Below are positions 11,241 to 22,319 of a stretch of 64,000 nt of DNA, piece by piece. The notes under the pieces are model-generated. The model was not told the DNA's origin. It did not search any database and was given only the letters and a program-made list of their open reading frames with translations. The position numbers and the translations under genes were made by a program. Position 1 is the first letter of the stretch. Each line of letters begins with the position of its first letter. Source of the DNA: Desmodus rotundus (taxonomy: Eukaryota; Chordata; Mammalia; Chiroptera; Phyllostomidae); NCBI RefSeq assembly GCF_022682495.2, contig NC_071392.1, positions 131,749,318 to 131,813,317 of the forward strand, given 5' to 3'.

Positions 11241-11714
11241 CCATACTACCCAAAACAATCTATATATTCAACACAATTCTTATCAAGATTCCGATGACAT
11301 ATTTCATAGAATTAGAACAAATATATCAACAATTTATATGGAACTAATAAGGTCCTGCGTAGCAATAGCAATCCTGAGAAAGAAGAACAAAATTGGAGGA
11401 ATCACACTACCTAATATCAAACTATATATCATACTACATAATATCAAACTATATTATAAGACTATAGTAATCAAAACCACATGGTAGTGGCATAAAAACA
11501 GACACATGGATCAATGGACAGAATAGAGAGCCCAGAAATACACCCATACCTTTTTAGTCAATTAATATTCAGCAGAGGAAGCAAGCACATAAAATGGGCT
11601 AAAGGTAGTTTATTCAATAAATGGTGTTTGGAAAATTGGACAGATATGTGCAGAAAAATTAAACTATACCACTCTTACAGCACACACAAGAATAAATTTA
11701 AAATGGATTAAATA
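11241..11714 (+). mobile_element. Inner L1, inverted 5' part (twin priming)
   Basis: Here ORF2 sequence runs in the plus direction: TACCCAAAACAATCTATATA, AAATTGGAGGAATCACACTA, 'ATCAAAACCACATGGTAGTGG', 'GACAGAATAGAGAGCCCAG', 'AATAAATGGTGTTTGG' and GAATAAATTTAAAATGGATT. It belongs upstream of the part at 10075-11240 but in reverse orientation. One TSD pair brackets both parts (10058-10073 and 11715-11730), so this is a single event with 5' inversion, the known signature of twin priming. Confidence 0.8.
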
Positions 11715-11730
11715 CCAATACTATTTTATA
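11715..11730. repeat. Right target-site duplication of the inner L1
   Basis: CCAATACTATTTTATA is the partner of the copy at 10058-10073. The outer L1 continues directly after it. Confidence 0.65.
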
Positions 11731-13425
11731 TAACAGTGGTGAAAGTGGACATTCATGTCTTGTTTCTGATCTTAAGGAAACAGTCTTTTAGTTTTTGCTT
11801 GTTGAGTATGATGTTAGCTGTAGGTTTGTCATATATGGCCTTTATTATGTTGAGGTATATTTTATCTCTTCCTACTTTACTGAGAATTTTATTATAAATT
11901 GGTGCTATATTTTGTCAAATCCTTTTCTGCATTTATTGATATGATCATATGATTTTTATTCTTCATTTTTTAAATTTGATACATCACATTGCAGATTGAA
12001 ACATCTTCGCATCCCTGGGATAAATCCCACTTGATTATGGTGTATGATCTTTTTGATGTATTGCTAAATTCAGTTTGCTAGTATTTTGTTGAGGATTGTT
12101 GCATCTGTGTTCTTCAGAGATATTGCCCTATGATTTTCTTTTGTTGTAGTGCCTTTATCTGGTTATGGAATCAGGATCATGCTGGCCTAGTACAATCAGC
12201 TTGGAAGTTTTCCCTTCACTTTAATTTTTTGAAATAGTTTTAGAAGGATAGGTTATTAGTTCTTTTTTGAATGTTTTGTAAAATTCACCCTGAAGCTATC
12301 TGGTCCAGGACTTTTGTTTGCTGGGAGTTTTTTGATCACTGCTGATTACTGTTTTGAATTCATTCATTGTAATTGGTCTCTTCAGATTTCCTGTTTCTTC
12401 TTGAATCAGTTTTGAAAGATTGTATGTTTCTAGGGATTTATCAATTTTTAAAGATTATCCAATTTGTTGGCATATGATTGTTTGTAGTATCTTATAATTT
12501 TTTGTATTTCTGTGGTGTCAGTTGTCACATCTACTGTTTCATTTCTGAATTTACTCACTTAGGTTCTTTCTTTTTTTTCTTGATGAGTCAGGTTAAATGT
12601 TTATCAGTCTTGTTTATTTTTTAAAAGAATCAGCTCTTGGTTTCATTGACCTGTTGTATATTTTTAGACTATTTCTGATATGATCTTTATTATTTCTTCC
12701 TTCTCATTTTGAGCTTTGTTGTCCTTTTTCTAGTTCCTTTAGGTTTAAGGTTAGTTGTTTATTTGAGATTTTCCTTGTTTCTTGAGGCAGGTTTGTAATG
12801 TTATGAATTTCCCTGTTAGCACTGCTTTCACTGTATCATTGGTTATGGGTAATTTTTGTTTCATTTCCATTTGTCTTAAGGTATTTTTTATGTCTTTTTT
12901 TGAACTGATGGTTAACTCATTCTTTGTTTAGTTACATGTAATTTGGTCTCCATATGTTTGTGTGTGTTTTTCAGTTTTTTAAAATTGATTTGTAGTTTGA
13001 TACCATTGTGGTTGGAGAAGATGCTTGATAGTATTTCAATCTTAAATTTATTGAGACTTTTTTTGTAGCCTGTTATGTGGTATGTCCTGGAAAATGTTCC
13101 ATGTGCACTTGAAAAGAATGTATATTCTGTTACTTTGGGTTGAAATGCCCCAAAATTATTAATTTAATCCACTTGGTCTAATATGTCGTCTAAAGCTACT
13201 GTTTCTTTGTTGATTTTCTGTCCATTGATGTCAATGGGGTGTTAAAGCCCCCAATTATGACTGCATTACTGTCTATCTCTCCCTTTATGTCCATCAGGAT
13301 ATTTAGGTATTTTTATGTTGAGCAAATATTTACACGAGTTATATCCTGTTGTTAGATTGATTTATTTCTCATTGTGTAATGTCCTTCTTTGTGTCTTATT
13401 CAAGCCTTTGTTTTAAAATCTATTT
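11731..13425 (-). mobile_element. Outer antisense L1, segment 3 (ORF2 N-terminal half)
   Basis: Antisense ORF2 continues with TAACAGTGGTGAAAGTGGAC, 'TATTTTGTTGAGGATTG', 'CTTCTTGAATCAG', 'CAGCTCTTGGTTTCATTGAC', 'CTCATTTTGAGCTTTG', 'CCCTGTTAGCACTGCTTTC', GTGGTTGGAGAAGATGCTTG and AATGTCCTTCTTTGTGTC. On the minus strand the last codons read like the EIDFKTKA part of the endonuclease domain, near ORF2 codon 90. Sequence before 13426 belongs to ORF2; after it the match stops. Confidence 0.85.
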
Positions 13426-13850
13426 CTGTGCCGATCAGATGCATGGGGAAAGTGGCCCTTGCTGTAAATCCAGACAAATCAGTCTCTTCCTGTGTCTCTG
13501 GTACCCCCTGAACTTGCTCAGAATTCCTCAAGAGGTTTTTTAAGAAGGACTGCAACATGAGCTCAGACTGGTTGCTGCTGGCAGGGCCTACAGTTGTGTG
13601 CAAGTTGGGCAGGACAGAACTGCTGGGAGTTGTCAGGTTAGGGCTAGTGTAGGTCCCCAGCCTGATGCCATATGTGGGGATTGCTGGACCCAGAAAATAT
13701 GGCATCTGTGGTCATTGCGGTTGAGGGATTCAATGCGGTGACATGGGTGGCTGTTCCTCCCTGAAACCTTCTCCCTGAAACCACGCAACTCAGTCTCTCT
13801 CTGAATGATTCTGGCATCCATGAGTTGTTTTTTTCTCTGCTGGAGCCCAT
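13400..13850 (-). other. Unrecognised open frames in the L1 5' UTR segment
   Basis: Two overlapping minus frames are open here. One (13400-13705, 101 codons) includes PNLHTTVGPASSNQSELMLQ and FLKNLLRNSEQVQGVPETQE, then runs into ORF2 codons EIDFKTKA. The other (13644-13850) begins MGSSREKNNSWMPESFRERL. I do not recognise a domain. They may be 5' UTR sequence open by chance, or a captured transcript fragment. Confidence 0.25.
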
Positions 13851-14304
13851 GATGAGTGTGTGAGAGTGAAATTTTTTGTGCTGTTCCTTTAAGAGGATGC
13901 CTGGGTTTCTAGTACCCTTCTATCTCACAGGGGCAGACTAAATCCCTGCTGATTTTCATGACCACACATTATGTGTACTTCTCTTCATGGCACTGGTGAT
14001 CTGTGCTGGGGAGCCCGGTGTGGGGATGAGACCCCTCATTCTTCTGAGTGGTATTTTTACAGCTGAGATAGCCCTCTGGATTCCCAACATCTGCACATTG
14101 GTGCGGAGACCACCGCATTTTGTGTCTCCACCCCTTCTACCAGTCTTGATGTGGTTTCTTCTGTATGTCCTTAGTTATAAGACTTCTGTTCAGCTATTCT
14201 TAAGATTATCCAGGTTGATTGTTCTATGATTTAGTTGTAGTTTTGCTGTGGTCATAGGAGGAGGTAAGTGTAACTTGCACCTACTTGCCATCTTGGCTTC
14301 CCCC
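13426..14304 (-). mobile_element. L1-type 5' UTR segment, antisense
   Basis: Read on the minus strand, the right end (near 14304) starts GGGGAAGCCAAGATGGCAAG, the classic L1 5' end. About 880 bp follow, including the complement of TCTACCAGTCTTGATGTGGT and CCTTAGTTATAAGACTTCTG, which recur in L1 5' UTRs of this age. On the ORF2 side it joins codon ~90 of ORF2 directly, without ORF1 or the ORF2 start. Either the outer L1 lost about 1.3 kb internally, or this is the start of another element. Confidence 0.6.
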
Positions 14305-14367
14305 TCTGTAAGAAGACAGTTCATGGTTCTGTTCAACACAATAACCTAGGGCCACATGCAGCCAATT

Positions 14368-14381
14368 GAAATGGGGAATTG
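14368..14381. repeat. Left target-site duplication of the PABPC1 retrocopy
   Basis: GAAATGGGGAATTG is identical to 15188-15201, which follows the poly(A) tail. Exact 14-bp direct repeats flanking an A-tailed cDNA are diagnostic of L1-mediated retroposition. Confidence 0.9.
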
Positions 14382-15187
14382 TCAACAGCATCTTAATGCA
14401 CAGCCACAAGTCACCATGCAGTAGCCTGCTGTTCATGTACAAGGTCAGGAGCCTTTGACTGCTTCCATGTTGGCATCTGCCCCTCCTCAAGAGCAAAAGC
14501 AAATGTTGGGTGAACGGCTGTTTCCTCTCATTCAAGCCATGCACCCTACTCTTGCTGGTAAAATCACTGGCATGTTGTTGGAGATTGATAATTCAGAACT
14601 TCTTCATATGCTTGAGTCTCCAGAATCTCTCCGTTCTAAAGTTGATGAAGCTGTAGCTGTACTACAAGCCCACCAAGCTAAGGAAGCTGCCCAGAAAGCA
14701 GTGAACAGTGCCACCGGTGTTCCAACTGTTTAAAATTGATCAGGGACCATGAAAAGAAACTTGTGCTTCACCGAAGAAAAATATCTAAACATCGAAAAAC
14801 TTAAATATTATGGAAAAAAACATTGCAAAATAGAAAATAAATTAAAAAAAGGAAAGGAAACTTTGGACCTTGCATACCGAGCAAATGCCAGGTCTAGCAA
14901 ACATGCTAGTCCTAGATTACTTAAACAACAACAAAAAACAAAAACAAAAACAAATAGTAAAATATAAAAACAAATTAATGTTTTATATAGACCCTGGGAA
15001 AAGAATTTTCAACAAAGTACAAAAATTTAAAACATTCCTTTCTTTAATTTTGTAATTCTTTACTGTGGAATAGCTCAGAATGTCAGTTCTGTTTTAAATA
15101 ACAGAATTGATAACTGAGCAGGAAATCATAATTTGGATTATAAAATTCTTGCTTTAATAAAAACTCCTCAAACAGTGAAAAAAAAAA
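14382..15187 (+). pseudogene. Processed pseudogene of PABPC1, 5'-truncated
   Basis: This is a cDNA copy of the 3' end of cytoplasmic poly(A)-binding protein 1 mRNA. The coding part starts at the QQHLNAQPQVTM linker and has a stop at 14422-14424 (TAG in place of a Gln codon). It continues with [20 protein letters not shown] and [19 protein letters not shown]. The complete MLLE (PABC) domain follows, including [17 protein letters not shown], and the natural terminus ATGVPTV with TAA at 14731-14733. Next is the PABPC1 3' UTR with AATAAA at 15156-15161 and an A run at 15178-15187. Introns are absent. All four RRMs are missing through 5' truncation. The MLLE part lacks lesions, so insertion looks fairly recent, but there is no promoter and no RRM, so function is unlikely. 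Confidence 0.95.
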
Positions 15188-15240
15188 GAAATGGGGAATT
15201 GCACTTGAAATGGGGGATTGCACTTGAGATGGGGAATTGA
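15188..15240. repeat. 19-bp tandem repeat at the insertion site
   Basis: About 2.8 units of GAAATGGGGAATTGCACTT: 15188-15206, 15207-15225 (one mismatch) and a partial unit from 15226 with one mismatch that then diverges. The first 14 bases double as the right TSD of the PABPC1 retrocopy. The retrocopy therefore landed at the start of a pre-existing tandem repeat, or the repeat grew from the TSD afterwards. Confidence 0.85.
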
Positions 15241-15353
15241 GGCATATTGTCAGTGAAAAATACTCACCAAATTTTGAAGACTTAAAGGAGTGTGAAAATC
15301 TCATTAATAATTTTAGGTTGATGATGTGTTGTAGTCATAATATTTTTGATATA

Positions 15354-15723
15354 CAGTTGACCTTCAGCTCATGCAAGGGCAGGATAGCTAACATCTTTGC
15401 AATTCAAAATCTGTGTTTAACTTTGGACTTCCCCAAAACTTGAGAAGTCACTCGGCAGCAATGGATGATAGGTTCCAAGATTCTCATGGATACCAAAGTG
15501 CTTGCATGCTCAACTATAAAATGCTACAATGTAAAATGTTGTAGAATAATGCATACTGTCAGCCCTCTGCATATACAGATTCCCAACCATGGATTGAAAC
15601 TACTCTTGGGAATCTGAGGATGCAAAACCAGAGTTGTGGAGTGCCAACTGTATACTTATTGAAAAAAATCCACATATAAGTAGACCTGTGCAGTTCAAAC
15701 CTGTGTTGTTCAATGGTCAACTG
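15354..15723. mobile_element. Pogo/Tigger-like DNA transposon, outer
   Basis: TA target duplications (15352-15353 and 15724-15725) flank inverted ends. The left end CAGTTGACCTTCAGC matches the reverse complement of the right end, CAGTTGACCATTGAAC. Subterminal sequence (TTAACTTTGGACTTCCCC, CCACATATAAGTAGACCTG) fits MER2/Tigger-type non-autonomous elements. It contains a second element at 15556-15650. Confidence 0.75.
15556..15650. mobile_element. Tigger-like MITE nested in the outer one (95 bp)
   Basis: Flanked by TA at 15554-15555 and 15651-15652. The left end CTGTCAGCCCTCTGCATATA and the reverse complement of the right end, CAGTTGGCACTCCACAAC, form an imperfect inverted repeat. The sequence (CCAACCATGGATTGAAAC, GATGCAAAACCAGAG) follows the 'CGGCCCTCCGTATCC' type of mammalian Tigger MITE. 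It must be younger than the element around it. Confidence 0.7.
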
Positions 15724-15725
15724 TA

Positions 15726-18129
15726 TTGGATTAAGTCAAATGAATTATTAAAATTAATTTCATGTTTCCTTTTTACTTTCTTAATGTGAATACTAGAACA
15801 TTTGTTACATGTGGGGCTTACATTTACAGGCATTTTATTTCTGTTGTTCAGCACTGTGACAGGTTTCTGAATCCTAATTGTGTGGTTTGAGGTTAATGCT
15901 TTATTTTCTCTTAAGTCAGTTTTCTCCTTTATGAAAAAGGGTGATAAGTGTTTTGTGTACCTTAGATAGTTGAGAGTATTCAGTAGAGAAACCCATTCCC
16001 CAAATGAGTGCTTGATAAATGGTAAAGTTTTATACCTACACTGATTGATTTTGATTCTTGTTTGTCAGTTCTTTTTTGTTCTGGAGCACTGCACAGTCCC
16101 AGAAATAGAAAAAAGGGGTTTGGAGAAAGTTGACCACATTGCTGGCATCTTGCCTTTTTTTTGAGCCAGAGAGCAGGACCCACCTCTAGGCAAAGTTTTG
16201 TTATTTGTCTTCTTTATGGGTTTGGGTTTTACTTTTAGACAGAATTCTGTGTACCTGACATCCTTTTAATCCCACTATGGTTGTACAGAAGGGTAAAAAT
16301 GAGCATGCAAAGCTGAAACCCTAAAAAAAATCTTAATATTCAATGAGAAAAATTGTGGTTTTGTGAACTTTGAAATTTTCTGTCATGTCATTAAAAATAA
16401 TCTTATTATTGGTTATAAATGTATAGTGAAAGGTAAAATTGTAAAACTAATATTTATTTAGTACACTTAAAAACATTAGTAATATCAAGAATTAAAGTGT
16501 GTTCTTTCTGTGTAAAAAAAAATTCACTGACAGTGCTTACAATATAGACTGAGCATCTTTTCTTGGTCCTGGCTAGTTGTCCAACTACTTTCTGAGTTTG
16601 GATCAGCTTCCAGCACTTTATCCTTTGCGCTTTCAGTGTCATGAAGTATCTCTGTGAGTCTTTTTATGTGAAGTTCTTTGCAGGTGTCACATCCTTCAGT
16701 ACATCTTCATCTTTTTTGTCACAACCACTTTATTTGTGACAATAAATTGTCTTTACTGAGTTCATCTGGCTGCATATATAAAGTCTCAGGGCCACAACAC
16801 TGATGGGCGGTGTTTCTATAACTCCATTTATTCTCTATTTATGTTTCCCTTCCAGTGCTACCACTTTCCGTTTTTTTGCTGCACTTTTATCTTGTTGGCC
16901 AATTTCTTCTTTTGATTATTCATCTCATAGAATGTCACATGGGTTTATCAGTAGGAGGCAAGGGGCAACACAGCCACATGATGGTAGTCTGTTGGTTCAC
17001 CGAGTCACTGATGCAGTGACCAGTCATAACAGACTTTGAAAACATTGATGTGTTGGTCATCGATTGTGGTATGGACTAAGGAGCTATCAGTGAAGTTTTA
17101 GCAATTTGTCACACTTAATGTGTCATGGTAGCTGAAACTTGAACTTTGATTTTGGGGTCCTAGTATTATTCAGCCAAACTGTGGCACCTGCGATTAGTGC
17201 CTCTCGGACTGTGCAAAGTGAGGACCGCCTGTTCTTGGCAAGCTCAGAGGATTATTCCTTATGGACAGACAAAGCAACCCTTGGATCTTTGTCTCTTGTC
17301 CCTTGTCTGATATGAAAGGCACCCTTTCCTCTTTCTAGTTCTCAGACATTGTCTTGCGGGCATGCCAAGTGTGCTGGGGGAAACGCACAGGGGCCAGGGT
17401 TCATTAAGTTATTTGACAGCTATGTGCTCTGTATCAGTCTGTGCTGGGCGTGTGCTAGGCTCTGGCATATTTGCTGCAACCGAAAGTGCCTTAAATTGCT
17501 CTCATTTTTGGCAGCTAACTTTCCAGCATATTTTCCAAACCACCACTTATACCATTTGCACAAGGTTTTACAGTGACTTCTTATTTGCACAAGTTTCCAC
17601 TATCTCGATTGCTGGGATACACATGCTTTCAGAAACATCAAGTTTCTGAGATTGGGATATGGTCCACATCTGGGCATGCCATATGGGACAGTCCCTTTTC
17701 TAAACAAAACAATCAACTAATGGACACAGTCTAAACTTGCATAGTTGTTGGTTAACTATTTAAAGTGTGTGTCATCAAAGCTAGTCACATTTCTTGGCAT
17801 TTCCTTTCTTCACTGTTTTTAATTGACCAGGGAATTATGGCTACCATACTCTAAAGGGTGTGTTATGGTTTATTTAGGATAAAATTTATTTGCCTGGAGG
17901 GTTAAATTCCATTGAAAAACTAAAGAGAGGTGTGGCAGGAGAGGTTCATGATCTTAGAGCTTTAATAACTTTTTTAATGCATTTGAGATTCTTCACCATT
18001 AAATACATTAAGTAGTTCTGGCATATAATGTATTTTGCTTAAGAAATCCAAAACTCTTTTGATGAAACAGTTTTATGACTCCAGTGGTAAAGGGAACCAA
18101 ATGCTTATTGAGCTAGTAGTGTGCCAGGA
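15726..18129. other. No gene or repeat recognised
   Basis: About 2.4 kb in which I recognise no exon, domain or repeat family. Open frames are short (up to 95 codons, at 17362-17649) and lack domain patterns. The stretch 16700-17600 is less AT-rich than its surroundings and could be an old unclassified repeat or conserved non-coding DNA. Confidence 0.4.
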
Positions 18130-18320
18130 GCTGTCATTTATCATACACAACCTCATAAAAGCCTCATAGGCTAGGAACCAGTATCTGCAATTATATAGTT
18201 GAGAAATCTGAGGCCTAAAAAGGTTAATTAAGATCCCCAAGATCTTAACTGTTAGAGTTGGATTTTGAGCTTTCAGTTTTGAGTTTGTCCAAATCCAAAG
18301 TCCTTGTCCTTTCCCATATA
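18130..18320 (-). repeat. MIR SINE, antisense
   Basis: The order CCTCATAAAAGCCTCATAGG, AGTTGAGAAATCTGAGGCC, AAGATCCCCAAGATC is that of a MIR read backwards (ACCTCATAGG.., CTCAGTTTCC.., GACCTTGGG..). It is strongly diverged. Confidence 0.65.
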
Positions 18321-18734
18321 GAATGATTGTAAATGCCTTGCACACTGGCCACCAGTCTTTAATCCTGGTCCCATTGCAGACATCACTAATGGATAACCTA
18401 TTTATTCTCCTGCTTTATGCCATCCATGTTGCTGCTTATGAAGATGACTGGTGCTCAAAATGGGAAACCCATTTCAGCCCCTAAATGAAAGGTAATATGA
18501 ACAAAGAGATTCTGGGGATGTCTGGACTAGGGCAGCACTGGTGCAGCTGCCGGTGGCCAGTTTTTAAGTTTGGCTACTCACTATTGTTGGGTCAGAGGTG
18601 TCCGTCCCTCCTTCTAACATTTTCCCTGTACCCACTATTTCTGTATTGGGATGCTAAGAGAAAGCTAATGTGTTCCCTGTGGAATACACCACAGATAGAA
18701 AGAAAAACAATTATGTAGTTAAATCCTGTCTGTT

Positions 18735-19135
18735 TAGCCTCTGTCTTGGTTTAGGTTTCCCTAAAAGCAGACTCACAGACAAGGACTTGGTTGCAGGCAG
18801 TGACCCAAAACTTGCTCCAAGAGAGGGAATGAGCAAAGTGAGATGGGGGGAGAGGGTGCAGGAGGTGCCTTCTTAAGCAGAATACTGCCATGAGCAACTG
18901 GGATCAACCCTAGATCTCTGAAAGACCGTGTGGAACCTGCCTCAGAGACAGGAAGCTTGGGTATTTATCCACCATATCAAATCCCATACTGGTGGAGGGC
19001 TATTCACATTCTTTTCCTCTCCTCCGGAATTAAATCTTCTATGCCTCTTAGTTGCTTCTGTGTCAATCCACCTTCCCTAGTGCCCTCAGGAGGAGAAACT
19101 GGGAGATTCAGGCACTGGCACGGGAAGCTATGAGC
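18735..19135. repeat. Dispersed repeat, copy A
   Basis: TTTCCCTAAAAGCAGACTCA, ACAAGGACTTGGTTGCAGGC and AGAGGGAATGAGCAAAGTG parallel the copies at 39233 and 50739. The three share an order of 'AGAAGCAGA..', 'GGATTTGGGTGCAGG..' and 'GGGGAAGTGAGA..'. I cannot name the family with confidence; an old LTR is possible. Confidence 0.45.
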
Positions 19136-22100
19136 AGGACACTGCGCCAGGGGCACCCACATTGGGGTCCTGGAGCAGGGCTTCTCCAGTGTCTGCTCTA
19201 GCTGGTTTCTGTTGGGAGATTTTCCCAGGTGGTGGGCAGAAAGTTAAGCTGATCCTACTTACCTCACTTTGGGAAGTCACCCATATTCTTCCTATTTTGA
19301 ATACTTAGTGTCATGGATGTACAGACTTCAAATGTCCTTTCTCTGTGGCCAGGCCCCATTGTTGTTAAGTGGTCACAGCCCAATAGTGTAGAATTGACAT
19401 TTATGGCAGTGTTGATTCCATCAAAGACAACACAGAACACTGTGCCTAGCTTCTAATAAATTCTTTGTTATCTTATAACCGTCTCGGGCAAGCATTGTTT
19501 ATCTTGACACAGAGGGCCATGTCAGTCACAGTAAATGTCACCCAGACCAGACAACCATGGATTGAAGACTGAAGAGTGTTGGGGCCAAAATCACTGCCTT
19601 TGAAATGGAGCCAAATAGTTGTTTCAATAGTAGAAAGGGCAGGGTGGTCAGATGACCTTTGCAATGAAGAGATCCTTAGCTTTGGGAGATCCCTAAAGTT
19701 GTGGGTAGCAAAATCTTTGCCACCAAAGCTTGGAGCAAAAAGAAAAAGCAGTGGCAGTGACAGGGGAACGATATATTTTCAGTATTAGGTGTTAATTAAC
19801 CCCAACGGCTGATTTTAATCATCGCTGTCATCTGCTGAAATCAGCTAGCTAATAGTGGTTCAGTTTCATCTGTTCCAGTAGGCGGATACTCAAAACTCTT
19901 CTCTTTTTTTCTTCCTACCTCTCTTCTTGTAGCTTAAAAAAAAAAAAAGGAGCCTGAAATTAGAATGGGGCACATTTTTTCGAGAATATCCTTACAGTTT
20001 CCCTTGAGTTGTCTTGGTACATTTTTTTGTATGTGGCTTTGTCTACCTGGATTGTGTGAACTTGGCAGAGAACAACTCCACGCTTCTTATTCAATGATTT
20101 TTTATGGACCTCCCATGATAAATTTCTTTGGATCCTCTAGTAGAGTCTCCCTCATGGGGGAGGTTCAATATATATTTAGAATTAAAAATGTTCATAGTTC
20201 TGTGTTCAATTCTAAAGAGATACACTGAAGAGATAGTACTTGATTTCACAATCTCATGGTAGGTACGCTGTGTGCCTTTCGATTTATACTGTAAAATTAT
20301 GCAATAGGTACTGTGCCTCTTGAAGTTAAGCAAGGTCATGTGCAAACTTCTGGAGCAATTTCTGGATGATTGGTCTCCCATGAGATTAAGCAATAGTGCT
20401 GGTCCTAATATGCCCCCAGAGGCAGACAGAATAGTAGGCATCCCAGCATTTGCCCGAGTGGTCCATGGACTCATCTGCCTTTTTGTATAGGAGTAGGTGG
20501 AGGAGGAAAACAGACCTGAAGTTTTATATCCCCTAGGGGGTCTGTCTGGATGTCCCAGGGCCCAGGTCATGTCCTGGGAATTTCAATCAGTGACCCACCA
20601 TTTCGAGTATAAATTACCTGCCCCTGATGGTTTTAGGAGTCAGTTACTTTTAAGGTGTTTTCACTATAGGTAGAGCATGCAATTCTGATTCCAGGGTTGG
20701 ATGTGGGTTTGTGTGGCACACACTAATGGATCCCTTGCCACACATCACCCTGGCATAGCCCTACTACTACCCCTGGCACCTGAAGTCTTCCAAGCAGTCA
20801 AGTCAAAATCCTCTGGACTTCTCAGACCCTTAAGCCATATAGTCTGGCATTCACTTCTTTGATTGTTTCCCACTTGTTTAATTTAGTCATCAGCATCTTT
20901 ATGTAAAGAAACCATATCTGTACACCATCCTCCATGGCCTTCTAAGGCCTAGGTATGGGTTTGACTATCAAGGAGCTGTGGGAAGTCATGCCTCTCTGCC
21001 CTTCATTCTCCCCATGTTCCCGTCTGGGTTCTTCTCCTCATGCCACATTGCCCTTGTTGAGTACCTACTGTGTGTTTAACCCAGTTTGACAAGAAAAGGA
21101 GCCAAGAGAAGTATATGAAATGTTTCTTTCCTCAAAGACCTTCTGGAATGGATGGAGAAACGAGGCATTTATATATGTTAGAGAAACACAAGATCAGACA
21201 TTCCAGAGTTAAATGTGAGCAAGAGCAGCCCAGAAGTAAGAGGGAGCAGAAGAAAAGGGAAAGTGTCACAGAATAGGAGGATGCAGGTTGACCACATCTC
21301 CAACTGTGGTATGAATGTGGCTTAACAGGAAACCACATGCTGCTTGATAAGCCAGGGGCCCCACCATCCTCCTCCCATGGCGAAGTCAAATGCACGCATT
21401 CTGTGTCCATGCCAGAGGGCCTGGTGAGAGACAGTAGAGAGTGGTGGGGACTGTGATGCGGGCAAGGGAACTTTCCTGGTCCAAAGGGAGTAGATTCTCT
21501 CCTAAGTGTCCACGTGACAGGAACTCAGGCCCATTTTGCCAGGTCTTCTGGTTTTTCAAGAGAAGCTGCATATCTGTCTTTTTATAGGAAATTAGGGGGA
21601 CTTTTACAACAATGTACAAAACAAACTCAACATCTGTGCTGATCTCCAGCCACATTGTGACCTCTCGCGTTTGCCTTGCTTATGTGTTCCCGCTATAGAG
21701 TGACATTGACCAGGCAACCTGATATCCATTCACCTCTAAATGAACACCAGAGCCAGTCTGCCTGTGTGCAGTCACCACAGATGTCTCAGAGGTTCCCAAA
21801 CAGGTCATAGGACCCCCACTTTATCTCCAGCGAGTAAAGGCTGGGGGAAAGAGCAAGCTCACCTGTGGGGAAACTGTCTTTCCCATACTCACTTGCTGTC
21901 TTGCTATCTTGGGCTAGGATTTCTGAGAAAGCATTTCAGACAGCTGGGTTGGAGTGGGGGGCATGGTTGTGGGAACAAAGTGGTGAATCCAAGCATTGTG
22001 GAGCCTGTCATTCCTCAGCAGCAAAGTTAGCAGCTTTCCTTTCAATTTCATAAATCCAGACCCTTGTGGCTCATGCAACAAGCGTGATGACAAGTAATAA

Positions 22101-22319
22101 TAACTCGTAAGAAAAATGAAGAATTTTTTTTGTCTTCCTGACTCATGCCTCTAGCATGGGAAATCTGGGCATGGGTGGCCACAGATGTTCTCTGGAGCTG
22201 GAGGGCACAATTTTGAAGATCATGCACATGGGCTAGGAGGGCTGAGGTTCTTCCAGGAGGAGGAAGGGTCCTGGCCTCCCCGGATGTCCCAGGCTTCTCA
22301 AGGGTGATCAGGAGTCTGG
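19136..22319. other. No gene or repeat recognised
   Basis: About 3.2 kb without a recognisable exon or repeat. The longest open frame is 159 codons on the minus strand (20091-20570). It has no domain-like sequence and no matching splice-site context that I can defend. An A run (19935-19948) is the only simple repeat of note. Confidence 0.4.

Noticed and set aside
9244..13425. A coding region for reverse transcriptase on the minus strand
   Set aside because: It is L1 ORF2 with many stops and frameshifts, split by two insertions.
14455..14733. A functional PABPC1-like gene
   Set aside because: The copy lacks introns, promoter and all RRMs, has TSDs and a poly(A) tail, and carries an upstream stop.
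20091..20570. A 159-codon minus frame
   Set aside because: No domain-like sequence, and no splice or promoter context that I can defend.
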